64,000 nucleotides of DNA from Sequoia sempervirens (GCA_007258455.2 VDFB02321272.1:55368-119367); one strand, 5' to 3'; shown: positions 20,723-33,416, counted from the stretch's first letter. Notes: a model not told the origin generated them from the letters alone. Numbers and translations are program-made.

Positions 20723-23056
20723 TGAACACCCAAAATATTGAGAGGCGGGCTGAATCAGTATTCTTTGAAACCACTTAACCATTTAAACATTCATTTCAAG
20801 AATCATATTCAATTTGTAGTAAGGAAAGAAACCATGAAAACAACCATCAAAGCATATAACACATGAACACCATATTTTTATGTGGAAAACCCAAAAAGGG
20901 AAAACCCCAGTGAGGATTAGCTCACAATATATTATAACTAGTTATAAGATATTACAAAAAGGCTCACTTCCAAGTGGACTCATTGTCCAAAGAATAAGAG
21001 AAATGGAAGAGAGGGGTGACTCACTTCTAAGTTTTGAACTGCTACAAATGCATCAAAAATATGTGGAAAATATAGTTCCACTGAAGCTCAAAACATTGAA
21101 TCATCACACTGCATATTACTCTGCTCTACTTTGTATTCACATTATATTTGCATTCTCTTCTTAGGAATTCACATCACACATATTTTATAGTGCATCTCAC
21201 ATCTCATATCATCACCACAACACTGAAAATGATCTTACATAATTTATACCCATTACATTCATAAACACTTACAACATCAATTAGGTTAGCCTAATTAGAT
21301 GTATCATTCAAAACAATAACTTGTCGGCTCAAGATCAAACATACACACTTTGTACCTTAATTCAAACTTATAATACATATAAATAGGTTGGCATGGACCT
21401 ATAATAGCTCCAAATAACCACTCAACACTTCCTTTAACTCTACATGACCTCAAACATGTTAGGGCGACACCGTTGATGATTTAACACCAAAATATGCCAA
21501 TTAATTATCTTCAAACCAATGTGCAGACCTCCAATCTACACACCACTTGGAAATTAGATGCAACTAACACCTATAAATACTTCCAAAAATCCACAAGATC
21601 ATATATTCTTCTACAGTGAGATGTAGACTAATCAAAATAAGTACTCTGTACATGAGACACTACCACTGGTAAACTCAAAATACTATCATCCATAACTTTT
21701 GCACCGAAGGTCAAAACAACATGAAACTTTGGATTTAAGGTCCTCATTAACACACCAAAAATTCCTTAAAACCACGGATAGAAATACCTCAAGACAAACC
21801 AATATGGACCCAAAAACTAATGCTCTGTACACTGAAAACTATGTTCTGACACTTAGCCAAATAATCAACTCATCTATTCTACGCCGGAGCTAAACATTTG
21901 CATCTCTATACTAGATTGTCATCATTTCAAACACATATGCATACTGGATCAACTAATCATCAAATTAGACCTCAAACCACAATGTTGACATCAATGACAC
22001 ACTATATCTGCACACTGTATATCTCATGCTCATGTTGCCAACAAGCATGGGTGATCCCACAATATTGGTTTATAATTTCTGGGAGATCCTGATTTTTGCC
22101 GAAATCACATATTTTTAGAAAATATAATGATTTAAGCCTTGAAAATTTCCATTTAAAGGATTCCAATTGAAGAGGGTTTGATTGAACCACCTTATATCAA
22201 ACCCCCTTGGATAGAACCCTGCTAGTTTTAAACCATTCCTATAATGGAGTCTCCTTTACACCTATCAAAATGTTGATAAAAACCCACTTTTGATTTACCT
22301 TTTGGGGGATCAAATGAATTCATTTAAAATTTATTTTTTGTAAGTATGTAGTACTTATTATAAGCTTCCCAAAAAGTATAATTTTAAATAAATTTAATTT
22401 AATTTTTTATTTCTTGTGAATGTAGGTTTTTCACCAAAAATCAAGCTTTCTATTCTACACGTGGAAAAAAAGCAGATTATCAAAAAAAGATTGCTAAATA
22501 TCAGTTCACTAGATATTGAAGTCCTTGATCTAACAAAAATAAAATAAAATTGATACATACAAAAAAGGTTATGTTGTATACAGTCTACCTATGTCTAAAT
22601 TGTAATTGTTTTGACTTTGAAGCTTTATTAAGGAAAACATATTCAATAAAACACTATGAAATCAAATGAAAGCACTAGATATCATAGGTACAAATCTAAA
22701 TTTGAAAAAATTATAATTTTATCCTTCATGAAATTTTTTTTATGTTGTATACGGTGAGCATCACTCCTTAAAAATGGCGTTTACTAAAAAAAAAACTAGT
22801 TTTTGAAGGAGATGGAAAAAGAAGTGCAATCTAATTCCAAATTTTTTAAAAATATATATTTAGAATCTACAAAAAAAATGTCACAAATCACTAGTTTGCA
22901 TCATCTTCAAATTCCTCACAGTTTAGCTGCTATAGGTGCCCGAAAGTGAAGATTTAGTTAGAAAAAATCAATTTAGTGTCCAATTTGGCCAAAAATTGTA
23001 AACCAATATTGTGGGATCACCCGCATATCAATGAAAAACTCTTTAAACTTTCAACA
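20723..23056 (-). repeat. 5' LTR of element 0, interrupted by a TIR transposon
   Basis: LTR from TGAACACCC to TTTCAACA on the plus strand; about 1356 bp after removing the 974-bp insert and its 4-bp duplication. It carries the segment GAATCAGTAT near its left edge and TATGTGGAAAACC at 20879, both shared with the LTR at 36613-37905. Its distal half matches 2148-2802. Its right end falls in the middle of the RNase H end of a copia pol, so that is its target. Confidence 0.75.
22049..23022. mobile_element. 974-bp non-autonomous TIR transposon with GCAT duplication
   Basis: The ends are perfect 24-bp inverted repeats (22049-22072 and 22999-23022), starting GGGTGATCCCACAATATTGG, with weaker pairing for about 10 more bases. 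The flanks are GCAT on both sides (22045-22048, 23023-23026). The paralogous LTR at 2769-2772 and the LTR at 37880-37883 both have a single GCAT and no insert, so both boundaries are directly seen. The interior has no credible ORF, so it needs a transposase in trans. The 4-bp duplication and GGGTGATCC ends do not fit hAT (8 bp), PIF/Harbinger (3 bp), Tc1/mariner (TA), CACTA or Mutator (about 9 bp). Superfamily unassigned. Confidence 0.85.
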
Positions 23057-25440
23057 CATGTTTTCTACCATCTCTTGAACAAAGTGATATTAAACATCAA
23101 AATTCTTAGTATGAGTATGACATGTGAAATTTTAGGCCAAAAAATAATACTTTGACCAGGTCACAACCAATTCTAACAACCCTACAACCAAAACCAATAC
23201 TTGTACACAATCTCTGTAACCAAAATTCCTCCTTAGAGGCATATGGATTAGTTGTATACTCTTCTTTGGTAGTGGAAAAATAAACCATGTGTTTCCTTTT
23301 ACTCATCTAAATAATTTTACCATCAAATAGGAAAAACACAACCATTAATAGATCTTTGATTATCCAAGTCACTTACCTAATTTGTATTCACAAAACCCTA
23401 TATGTCTAATGACTTATCCACATCACCAATGCCATGACAACACAAATAATAATTATAAAATTACCACAAAAAAATTTAAAAATCCTCTTAGCACAAGTTC
23501 AATGATCCTTGCTAATGTTAGAAATAAATCTACTTAAAACTCCCACTACTTGGGCAATATCTATTTATACAAATCAATACATACATTAGGATACCAAAAG
23601 CACTAGTATAAGACATGCTAGATATATCTTCAAAATTATCATATAATTTAGGACACATTTTTAAAGAAATCTTAGCGGCAACAAGAAATGGAATACTCAC
23701 TAATTTGCAATCATGCACACTAAACTACTAAAAAATGGTAGCAATATACTTACTCTAACTTAACCAAAGATTTATGTGTGCTTGATCCTTGTTGATTTCT
23801 ATCCCAAGAAATAATTTTACAACACTCAAATCCTTTATATCAAATGTACCATAAATATGAGTTTCGAGCTCCCTAATCATTATCATGTTACTAATAAATA
23901 ACATGTCATTCACATACAAGACATTGATTAGATTTTGATCATCAATAATTCTAACATAAGCACAATGATCCTCCACGCTCTTAACAAAACTCCTAATCTT
24001 GATGTGAAGCATCACAATTCGGGTACCACATCATGGGTGACTATTCTTGACCACATAATGATTATTTTAACCTATAGACTAAGTGTTCATTTGTTTTCAC
24101 ATTGTTTTTTTCAAACTATCTTGCAAAACCTCCTCCCCAAGATCCCCATATTATTAAATAGTATTAAACTCTATTTTTTCAATGTTATTTAATCACAAAC
24201 TAAAATAATAGATACTAGCAATCTAATAGAAGTTAAATATGATAGAAAATTTCATTGAAATTGAGTCTCTCTCTTTAGGAGTAGCCCTTGGCTATCATTC
24301 TATCCATGTACCACTCTAACCATCTATCTAGTTAATTTTTATTCTTATACACCCACTTGCAATGAATGGGATTTATTCCCTCAAGAAAACTAACAAGATC
24401 CTAGGTGTCACAAATGTATAAGGCTATCACCTTCTCTTGCATATGGCCTACATATAAAACTCATCATCCTTAAAAAAGAGAGCTCCTTTTAATGATCTAG
24501 GTTCATCACTAATACTCAATAAAATAAACACACGCTAATAATATAGTGACTTATAGAGCTACCAATTAGATTCTATTTTCATGTAGACCTCCGCATGGTA
24601 GGAGTAAGGGGATTTACCTATTTTTGTATGCTCATCCTACACATGTCCTTATATGAACTCTCTTCTTCCTATCTTTTAGGCATCAATTTGTTCTTCCATA
24701 TGTGCATCTTCTTGCTTTTCAACCTTAGTATCAAAATGCACTATTTTTTCAACTTTTTTTTTTAATTGTTTTGGAACTAAAAAAACTCTAACCCCTTAAA
24801 AATAACATCTCTAGAATTTAAATCATTTTTTAGGTTAGAGGATTCTAAAAATTATTTAACCTTTTACATTCTCACCATAACCTATAAAAATATATTTTCG
24901 ACTTTTATGTCTAGTTAATATTACTTTTCCTAAGGCACGTGAATGTAAGCCTCACAACAACAGACCCTTAAATGTGAAACAAAATCCTTATTATTTAATC
25001 CATATTTCATATGGTGTTTTTTCAACAAGAATCAAATAAGAATAAATATTAATAAAAAAAATAGTACTTATAACCTCTACCCAAAAGCACTAATTCAACT
25101 ACGTACTGGTTAACATACTTTTGGCCCTTTGCATTAAAGTTTGGTTCACTATCTACAACCCCATTTTGTTGGGGTGTGTAAGGTGTAGTATTTTTTTGAA
25201 TACTTGTATGCTTAAACATACTTTATCAAATTCCCTAAAGACAATATTCACCACCATTATGAGATCTCAACACTTTTATTTTATAATATATTTGTTCTTC
25301 AATTGATACCTTAAATTCCTTAAACATAGTGAAAACTTCATATTTAACATGCAAAAAATAAATTCAAATGTTTCTAGAAGCATCATTAATTAATGAACAT
25401 AATACCAATATTTTTTAATGGAACCCACCTTCATTGGATC
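23057..25440 (-). pseudogene. Ty1/copia pol remnant: integrase core to RNase H
   Basis: Minus-strand fragment. From the right: integrase core (25440-25130) with KVLRSHNGGEY-like sequence and a degenerate TPQQNG site (about 25160); the RT start (about 24400-24240) with INPIHCKWVYKNK and MIAKGYS; the RT core with LYVNDMLF (about 23900; the usual YVDD reads YVND); an RT end with SYTSAFGILMY (about 23600); and RNase H with STTKEEYTTNPYASKEE (about 23260) and YHFVQEMVENM at the cut edge. Many stops and frameshifts. It is bounded on both sides by later LTR insertions, so gag and protease are absent. It cannot make active enzyme. Confidence 0.75.
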
Positions 25441-26170
25441 AAACTGATGACCACTCAGTTATACTGGGGGGGTTGAATCAGTATAACAACAATCTTTTAC
25501 TTTTCAAAACTTAATCAACCACAACAATTACACTTTAAAAATTAATCATCCACATCAATAACATATGTACAATATCTAGCAATTAAGAACACATGATTTG
25601 TGTGGAAACTCTTGTGGGTGAAAACCACGGAATTTAATATTGCATATATATATAGGCAGGCACCAACCTACTTCTCTTACAAACTTCTTTTGTAGGCACC
25701 AACTCACTGGAGAAATCAATCCCCACTTAGAGACTTTGTAGGCACCAGCCCACTGGAGATACCAATCCTCACAACTAAGAACCAACTCAGCAAGAGACAA
25801 CAATCTCTTATTTCGATAGGCACAAAGATACAAATATTTCAAAGGATTATTTATCTTCACAAGATCTGAACATAGATACACTTTTCTTCACAAATATGAC
25901 TTTAAATGATGTGATTCCTTCCTTCACAAGTCTAATCACAAATCTAATGCAATGTCCTACCTTCATAAGTTTAATCTCAAATAATGCAATGATTTCCTTT
26001 ATATTTTTGTCTTAACATTTTCTCTAATTTTCCTTACATAAATATGCTCATAGACGATTCATAGACCTGTATAAATTAACCTCATACATCTGCACTTTAA
26101 TCTACTCATAAGATCTGATAATAACACCTTCAGATTGACACACAACTTTTCTATATAGTTGCTCTCATAT
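25441..26170 (-). repeat. Copia-type LTR fragment interrupting the integrase
   Basis: It begins near a G7 run followed by TTGAATCAGTATAAC (about 25466), which resembles the start of the element 0 LTR (GGCTGAATCAGTATTC), and contains TGTGGAAACTCTTGTGGG in the expected place (25600). The left boundary is where the integrase reading stops. The right boundary is a guess, and no partner LTR is identified. Confidence 0.35.
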
Positions 26171-26620
26171 CTAATATAAATATGTTGCATTCTTAATTCT
26201 TCATAAAAATTGGAACGATATTGCATTTTTTACTTTCTAATTTACCCTCCTTGTGATGGAACCTTAATTCTCATGTCCCATCTTAAACCCTTATTGCATT
26301 TAGGAGGGTTTTTGGATTCATTTTCTTAAAACAATTGAACATTCTATTTTTCTATTGACTCCCTATTGCCCGCTGCTAGTCACTGTTTAAAATTTGTGCA
26401 TCTACTTTTATTATCTGGCAACTGGTTCCCTCATCATAGGTCTAGAAACCTTTGTTATAATGATTTTGGGGTTCTTAAGTATTTTTGTATCTATCGTAGC
26501 ATCCTAGGAAGTCCCCTCATTTAAAACTTATGAGCACATGCCTAAAGGTTTTCACTTAAGTTCAATCGGCCTTTTGTCTTTACCACTTGCTGCTGATCAC
26601 TTTTGAAAAGTGTGTTTTAA
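26171..26620. other. Unassigned AT-rich sequence
   Basis: No domain, LTR terminus or repeat is recognised on either strand. Confidence 0.3.
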
Positions 26621-27053
26621 ATCAGCGACGAGCAATGAGGTAATATCTCTTTGATATCGCTCATCACTAATAGCTCCTTGAGCTTCTAATTGTAAATAGA
26701 AATGAGCGAGGTTCTTAGTATTATTAGGGGATCGCTTATCGCTAATGATATATGACTTCTTAAAGTTGTAATAGCGATGAACAATGCCTTCTGGCCTTAT
26801 GATCATATTGTTCATTGCTTATCGCAAATGTGTTATGAAGTGATTTTCTTAAATCAGCAATGAGCGAGGAGATGAGTTTCCAATTGCATCGCATCTCATG
26901 GATTTTTTTTGAGTGCTAAGTTTTTTATTAGCGATGTGTGATATGTAATAATATTAGGATAATCTCTCATCGCTAATTGCTTGCAAACCTTATGAGGAGG
27001 ATTAGCGATGAGCGATATGGTTCCTTTTAAGAAGGTTTCTCTCACTAACTTGA
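26621..27053. repeat. 76-bp tandem array of alternating inverted GCGATGAGC motifs
   Basis: Six diverged units. The forward motif (best form ATTAGCGATGAGCGATAT, 27001) recurs at 26621, 26700, 26771, 26852, 26928 and 27001; the reverse motif (best form TCTCATCGCTAAT, 26965) recurs at about 26655, 26731, 26811, 26886, 26964 and 27040. Spacing within each set is 71-82 bp, averaging about 76. Forward and reverse motifs alternate every 33-45 bp, so each unit, and neighbouring units, can pair into hairpins. No coding function is seen. Confidence 0.7.
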
Positions 27054-27881
27054 ATACATCTTATTTGTGATATATTTTTGTGCCATTAATTGTTTATGCA
27101 GGTGTACATGTCAAAATATAGTGCTTTCATCTCTTGTCACTGATAAAAGCCAAGGTGCAAAGTTGAATTACGAGGAGCAATGGAGATGAACATGATCAGG
27201 AAACTGGCCGCAAATCTAAGGGCTGAGATTTTATCGCATAAAACACTTGCATTGCTAATAAAGCTGGATGAGAATGAAGTAAATTAGCAACAGGAAACAA
27301 CCACTATAGGTAGATGCAACGTGGTGAAATCCTGAGGATTTTGTATAAAGCAAAGAGGAAGGTGGCGAGATGGATTAATAACCATTGATGTAGTTTTAAA
27401 GTTGAAGGATCAACGATCAAGGTTTAAACCTGAATGACTAATTATCAGTTCGCTTGCATGAGCTTACTATCAAGTATTAATGGTGACACACTTCTGTCTT
27501 GGTCATAACAGAAAGTAGATACCTAGTTGATTGTGCATTTGAATTCATTGGCTAGCAGAAAGAATACCAGAAGCAGAAGAAATTGCAAGGTAAGCTCCAG
27601 AAGTTATCAGTAACCAGATTGACACTGCTTTCACCTAGGTAAGCAAAAATAATATCTCCTTCTAATTGAAGTAGTGAAGTGAAACCCTAGAAAGTGGTAG
27701 GAAAATTTGGGGAATTATCAATTTATTCATTTCTGGTAGTTTCAATTTGGTGATTGAGCATTGTCTAAATTGTGAAGAAAGGTGTCATGTTCAATAGTAG
27801 TGTTTTGTCCTGTCATAATTGTGAAGGGTTTTATTTGGCTCTAAGAAATTGCAAACCATAGTTTCCATTCACATTACAAGC
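27054..27881. other. Unassigned sequence upstream of the 27.9-kb coding remnant
   Basis: No domain or LTR recognised. It would be the 5' region of the element or gene encoding the next feature. Two GGTAAGC sequences (27590 and 27638) resemble 5' splice sites, but nothing else supports splicing. Confidence 0.3.
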
Positions 27882-30800
27882 ATGAGTGACCCAGAGCCTA
27901 GTGAATCTAGTGTTAGACTAGAAAGGAAACCAAAACAAAAGAGGGTTAAAAGACTTAAAACTCAGCATGCTTTAGCTGAAATTAATCCTAAGCCAGTGAC
28001 TGTGTCTAACCCTTCACCAAGTACTCCTACAATGTCCACTAGGTCTAGAAGTGCAAAGAAAGAAACAAAAAAATTATGCAAGAGGCCTCTGGAGGTGTCA
28101 AAGGAGGGTCACGAATTGGCAAAAGGCCCACAGGACAAGTTACTATGACCACTAGGTTTTAAATTGATAATGTTGGTGAAATTGGTGAAAAACCCCAACC
28201 CCAGAGTGGATGGCAATTGTTTCGGTATGCTTTCAATAGGAGAAATTATAGTAAGCATGGATGCTATTTATGGAGGTTGAACCTTGGAAGGTTGGTGGTT
28301 TCAAATGTGTTTGTAGAAGTTGATTTAATGATGGAGCTAGCAAGGCACTATAACCCTACTGACAGGACAATCAGAAGTGAGAATGGTGATATAATTTTGG
28401 AGGTGACAAAGGATAAGATGATAGATGTATTTGGGTTAAATCCAAATTAAACTATAAAGTTCAGACAAGTTGACATGTATGTTGAATATGAAAAGAGAAA
28501 ATTTGCATTCAAAGAAGTACTGCTTGTATGAAACAGAAGGAGTGGGGAAAGATTTACTGCTAAGTTTGTTGAGCCTTTTGAGTGTGAGGAATTTGAAGAT
28601 TATTTCAAAAACACTTATTATTGTTTAAATCAAGTACTGGCTCGAGATTTTGAAGTTAGGATAGCTCCTAATTTATTGGTGATGGTGGAAGATATACAAG
28701 ACTATAATCAAAACACTGGTTTTGATTATGCTAACTTTGTTGATGAACGAATGCACAAGGACTTTCTCAATTTGAAAAAGGAGGTGCTCCCTTTGTGTTT
28801 TCCCCATTACAGTGCTGTATTGATGCATATGCTCCTATGGGAAGGTGATTATGAGTGGAAAAGGAAACTAAATCTGAAAGTTCAAGACAATGAGAATAAT
28901 GTTATCCCTATACAAATGTGGACATACATTTGGGATCAAGATTACTCCAATTCCAACTACATCTTGTTTTCCAATGTTGTAAGATATGGTATCCTAGAGT
29001 CATTGGGTGTAGCACCTAGATTCAGAATTTCTCCAGAAATCAAAAGTCTTATGTGCCCGAAGGATGTACCAGGGTCTAAAGCAACACATAATTGGGCTGA
29101 CGGGTTTCTACATTCTGAATACACTTTGATTAGGGCTTATGGAGCTAAGGTGGCACCTCATTGTCTACCCTTGTATGTCTCAGATAGGTTGGATTTCATG
29201 GAGCTCATGTGGAAAATTGATGTCATGGATTATGAAATGTTTAGAAAAGGAAAAAAGGGCACTGTAATACATCCCTAGTGTACTTTTGCTTATTTCAAGA
29301 TCACTGGCCCTGAGGGCTATGAAAAGTTTGGTATTATGGTAAATAATCTCAAAATGCCTATCGATGAGATTAGAGTTTTTGATCCAGAAGTTTTTGTGGC
29401 AGGAAGAAGAAGACAAAAGGGCTTAGGCATCATACATCATGAATTCTTCTATAGAGATCATGTGCTAAGAAATCTGACAAGTGATGAGGCTGTCATGGCT
29501 AGGAAAAGAGAATGGATGACTATGACAAACCTTGAGGAGAATATTATGAAAAGGAATGCCTTCTACATCAATCCATATAATGTAATTGCAAACCCCTATG
29601 AGAGGACCTTTACTATGATAAGGGATTGTCAATCTAGTGAGTTTCAGGTGAAGGTAAAGGAGGTTGTAGAAAAATCCATTTGAAATCCTCTTAGAACAAC
29701 AACGACAACAACAAGCTATGGATATCCCAGAACAACCTGTAGATGTTCAAGAGGTCAAGGAGGAACAAATGGAAGAACATGTGCCAGAAAATGAGGAGGT
29801 GGAGTAGAAATTTCCACTTCCTCATATTGAAGAAGCTCACAGTTCAGATGTTCTCCTGCCAGGATTGTCAAGTGGCAGTATGACAAAGAAAATGATGATG
29901 ATCCCAGGATTAGGTTTGGCTGATGATAAATTTGTGCAGACCAAATAATTTTAGGAGTTTATGATTTAAATATAGAGTAAGGAAATAAAAGAGAGACTTG
30001 AATTAGCCTGAGTCAATGCTGACCCTTCTCATCAAGAGGAAGCTGAGAAAGCAGAGGAAGAGAAAATTAGGTCTGAAATTGTAGCTATTACTCCCACTGA
30101 AGCTCGAAGAATTGTTAAAGATAGTGGAATCATGTTGTTACCAAGATGTACTATCATTGCTGTCATAGCATATGATGTAGTTAGGAGAGATCCACATATC
30201 TGAAGATCAATTTGAGGATAAAGTATTTGGTTATGGATATAGTCCAAAGTTGCATACTTTTGCAATTTGGTCTATGGCACCTAATACTAGTAAACATGAG
30301 GTTGCTAGGCCTATTGAAGAAGTTATTGGTTCACTAGTGGTTAAGTGAGCTACTGACATAACTCCTATCCAGGCAATTGAGTTAACTGCACATGTTGCAA
30401 TGCTTAGTGTGGATACTGCACATATTTCTCAGAAAAAATATGAATCCTTGGTTAAGGAATATAATAAGGCCTTGAATGAGCTAAATCAAATGAGAGCCAC
30501 TATTCAGGCTACTCAGAAAAAAAATGATTCAACCTTCTTCTTCTTCTTCATTTAATATATCTACACAAGATAGGGAGACTTTGGCCCTAAGAATTGATGA
30601 TTTGAAAGAAAAGTTGACTACTGAGAAGGAAAATGTCAAGCAAACCAAATTGGAAATAGTTAGGGTGGCCAATGAAATTTTTGTGGATGTGCTAAGGTAT
30701 AGGGTCATGACCAAGTTGGTCCACAGGGCTAATGATGTTTGGGCCACGTATAAGAATATTCATGAGGAAAATACAAAGTATCTGCAAGTACATGAGGCCT

Positions 30801-31309
30801 TCAGGAATGAATGGAATAATTGGATTGCTAGGGTAAATGCTCTGAAAGAAATGATTCAAAAAATGAATGAGGACCCTGAGGCACCCACAAATATTCCTAG
30901 CATCTTGAAAACTATTGACTCAATAAATGAGGTAACTACTTTCCATGGAAAGTTAGGTATATAACTCCAGAGTAAATTGAAAATATTCAAGGAGATGGAG
31001 GAGGGTGGAATGCCTCAAATATTGAATCCAAAAGGAGAACTACATCCATTTGACACTTGGAAGACATATTTGGGAGGAATGCTTGGAGTGGCTATGATGA
31101 CCTTGTATGTCACTGATTACATCTTGCTCAATTCAAACATTGACACAATGGTGGAAATTGAATAAAAAATGCATATGTTTGTTAAGGAGGCTAGGATTTT
31201 AAGTGATGCAAGGTACTCTCAGTACATTACCAAGGTGTGGGATTTGTTGAATGTTAAATGGCCCACTAAGGAGGAATACAACACTTGGTTGGAGAAATAC
31301 ATAGAGTGA
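27882..31309 (+). pseudogene. Long broken ORF without polymerase domains
   Basis: Plus-strand coding remnant of about 1,100 codons. It starts MSDPEPSESS with a basic low-complexity region, shifts frame in an A-run near 28070, then keeps one frame through stops at 28448, about 28529 and 29276. A conserved-looking block includes LARHYNPTDRTIRSENGD (28345-28400) and VTKDKMIDVFGLNPN (28410-28448). Then comes a helical region to 29680, a Q/E-rich linker in another frame (29690-29930), and a coiled coil (30560-30960). In-frame stops at 30961 and 31163 precede the end at 31307-31309. There is no RT, integrase, protease or knuckle. A polypurine-like tract and LTR-like start follow at 31689-31702, so an extra retrotransposon ORF is likely. 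A captured host gene is the alternative. Confidence 0.5.
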
Positions 31310-31688
31310 ATCTATGTGTGGATCATTGAATAAGGAGAATAATGGACAGGAGAGGAATAATGCATAGCCCGAATGCAGTATAGATTAGGATTTTTTTGTA
31401 TAACATGGTAGAATATTATTCTCTCCTTAATTTCAAATGAACAACACGTGGTGCTAATGTGGATTAACAAATTTTGACTCTTTTTCTGCTTTCCTTGCCT
31501 TGCTTCGTAAGTTCAAATGTTGTTTTGATTCTCTCACAGTTGGAATTTTGAACACATGGAGAATATCTTGTAACTGTTGTAACAAACTAATGATGTCTTT
31601 TGAGGTGGGACACCTATTTTCCACGAAGAGTGGAGGTTAATTTTTCCTCATGTTTATTTTCTCCACCTAAAGACTTAAAAGTATAACT

Positions 31689-31701
31689 GAAAGGGGAATA
31701 T
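31689..31701 (+). other. Candidate polypurine tract
   Basis: GAAAGGGGAATAT sits immediately before TGTTGCAAGCGG, an LTR-like start, about 380 bp after the end of the preceding coding remnant. That layout is usual for an LTR element's 3' end. Confidence 0.5.
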
Positions 31702-32500
31702 TGTTGCAAGCGGTCCAATGGGATCATGACATGTGTGCTATCTGGTTTGAGGCTTGCTTTCTCCTTCATCTCTATAAGAAGGAATTTAGGACCAGTAGCA
31801 TGGGAGTTGAATTTTTTTGAGTTAATACTGTTAGTTTGTCAAGATAATACGAAGCAAGTTTTAGAGTCTTTGTTTTAAGTTTCTTTTGGAGTTCATACTT
31901 CTGCATGTAAGACTGATAATGATATAGCATTTATAATACAGAGTAATATCATTTTCATGGTTATTGTCTCTCCTTGTATGTGTATTATGAGTTATGATTG
32001 AAAGTAATCAAGGATTTCTTTCATTTGTCTCTATCATTACCTAATGGATGTTTAGTTTCATGCTTTCTTATTGATTCAATGAATTAATGTAAGTGCTTGT
32101 ATGAGATTGATGACTTGTAAAAACTGTGTTAGGATATCTGTAAGTGATAATCAAGAATGTCACAGAGGAATGTTGTAATGCAATATTTCTTGATGTTATA
32201 GGTGTTATCGTCTAAATTGTTATCAGGTTATATAGAATGGTATTGACTCTGTGCTTGGGATAAAGAAACTGGTTCATGCATAGTATTTGTGTTACACTTA
32301 CAGTGTTGATTGAGTAAATACTCAATCTTTAAATCATAGAATCTCAAGGGAATACTATCATTGTTGTTTTGTGTTTGAAATCTACACTCTCATACTCAAT
32401 ACATATAACATTGATATATAAGTTGCCAACTTATTTGATGCATATTATTGAGTGGTTCTATGAGAGATATCTATTATTGAAAATGTATTTGATTTTAGTT
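31702..32500 (+). repeat. Candidate 3' LTR
   Basis: It begins TGTTGCAAGCGG after a polypurine-like tract and has a TATA-like CTCTATAAGAAGG near 31770. I cannot find the 5' partner in the window, so neither the end nor the LTR identity is proven. The right limit is approximate. Confidence 0.35.
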
Positions 32501-33416
32501 GTGATAAGTATTTAAGTATACATTGTGGGATCACCCTCTTGGGTTTCATAGAGCCCGAAGAGTAGGAAGAAGTTTAGAAATCTCTACTTGTTCGTTGGCC
32601 AATCCCTTTAGAATTACTGATAATTGGAAATGGCGAAATCCATAGGTATTTTTGGAGATCAGTTTGGTTCTTACAAAATAACCAACACCTTGCATCACCC
32701 TTTTATATCACTCAATATGCCTCTTCAAAAGAATGTGTCTCTTTACAAAAGAGGTTGGCCTTATTTGTAATTGATTTAAGTTTATTTTTCATACATTAAG
32801 GGAGGTGACTAAGGGGTTCAGCCTTCTATATATCTCCTTTAAATTTAGTGAGTAACTCTTCAAAGAATTTGACCAACATTATGGTGTAAAGGGGTCAGCC
32901 AATTCAAAATTTATTTTATTTTCTATAAGACAAATAGGGTCGGCCCAAGTATATACCATAAATATTAATTTCAATTTATTTTCCAATGCACCAACATGAA
33001 GATAGAAGTTGGCCAACATTCATAAATAACCATAAACTAGTCTTTTTGGTCTCTTGAGCTTGTTTAATGATTCTAGTGGCCGTTGGCCTTATTTCCATTT
33101 CATCTGGACACGATGACAACCACACATATTTGACATCCTTTTCCTATATTCCCCTTTGATATCAATGACAATATTTCCAACACAAACACATGTTTGAATG
33201 AATGATTTCTAATAATCTCTTTTTCCTATAGCTTTCAGCATGAAATGAAGATCTATTTTAATTTCTAAGCATATAATTCTCACATAAATTATTTTTATCA
33301 ATAGAATTATTAAAAAATATATCAACTAATTTATACAAATGTGGGTGCCACAACATACACACATTTTTAGTTTTAATAGTTATATTGATAGAGTTACAAA
33401 ATGTGAAGGAATTTTG
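32501..33416. other. Unassigned sequence with an isolated TIR-like terminus
   Basis: ATTGTGGGATCACCC (32522-32536) is identical to the outer 15 bp of the right terminus of the transposon at 22049-23022. No partner terminus is found nearby. The rest shows no domain or repeat. Confidence 0.35.

Larger units (their letters stand above)
2148..23056 (-). mobile_element. Element 0: nested, pol-less copia-type LTR element
   Basis: Outer minus-strand element made of a truncated 3' LTR (2148-2802), polypurine tract (2803-2816), 3' untranslated region (2817-3049), a non-pol coding region (about 17600-19247), gag (19686-20653), PBS (20705-20716) and 5' LTR (20723-23056). Element 1 splits its interior between 3049 and 17368. 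The gag is of copia type, but no protease, integrase, RT or RNase H is present between gag and the polypurine tract, so this copy was probably non-autonomous before it decayed. Its right end cuts a copia pol at 23056/23057. Confidence 0.7.

Noticed and set aside
26621..27053. CRISPR-like or tRNA-cluster array
   Set aside because: Motifs alternate in orientation and units diverge gradually; no tRNA secondary structure or spacer pattern.
27882..31309. Functional host gene with introns
   Set aside because: One frame continues across the supposed introns with scattered stops, frameshifts sit in A-runs, and an LTR-like 3' end follows. It reads as a decayed single-exon ORF.
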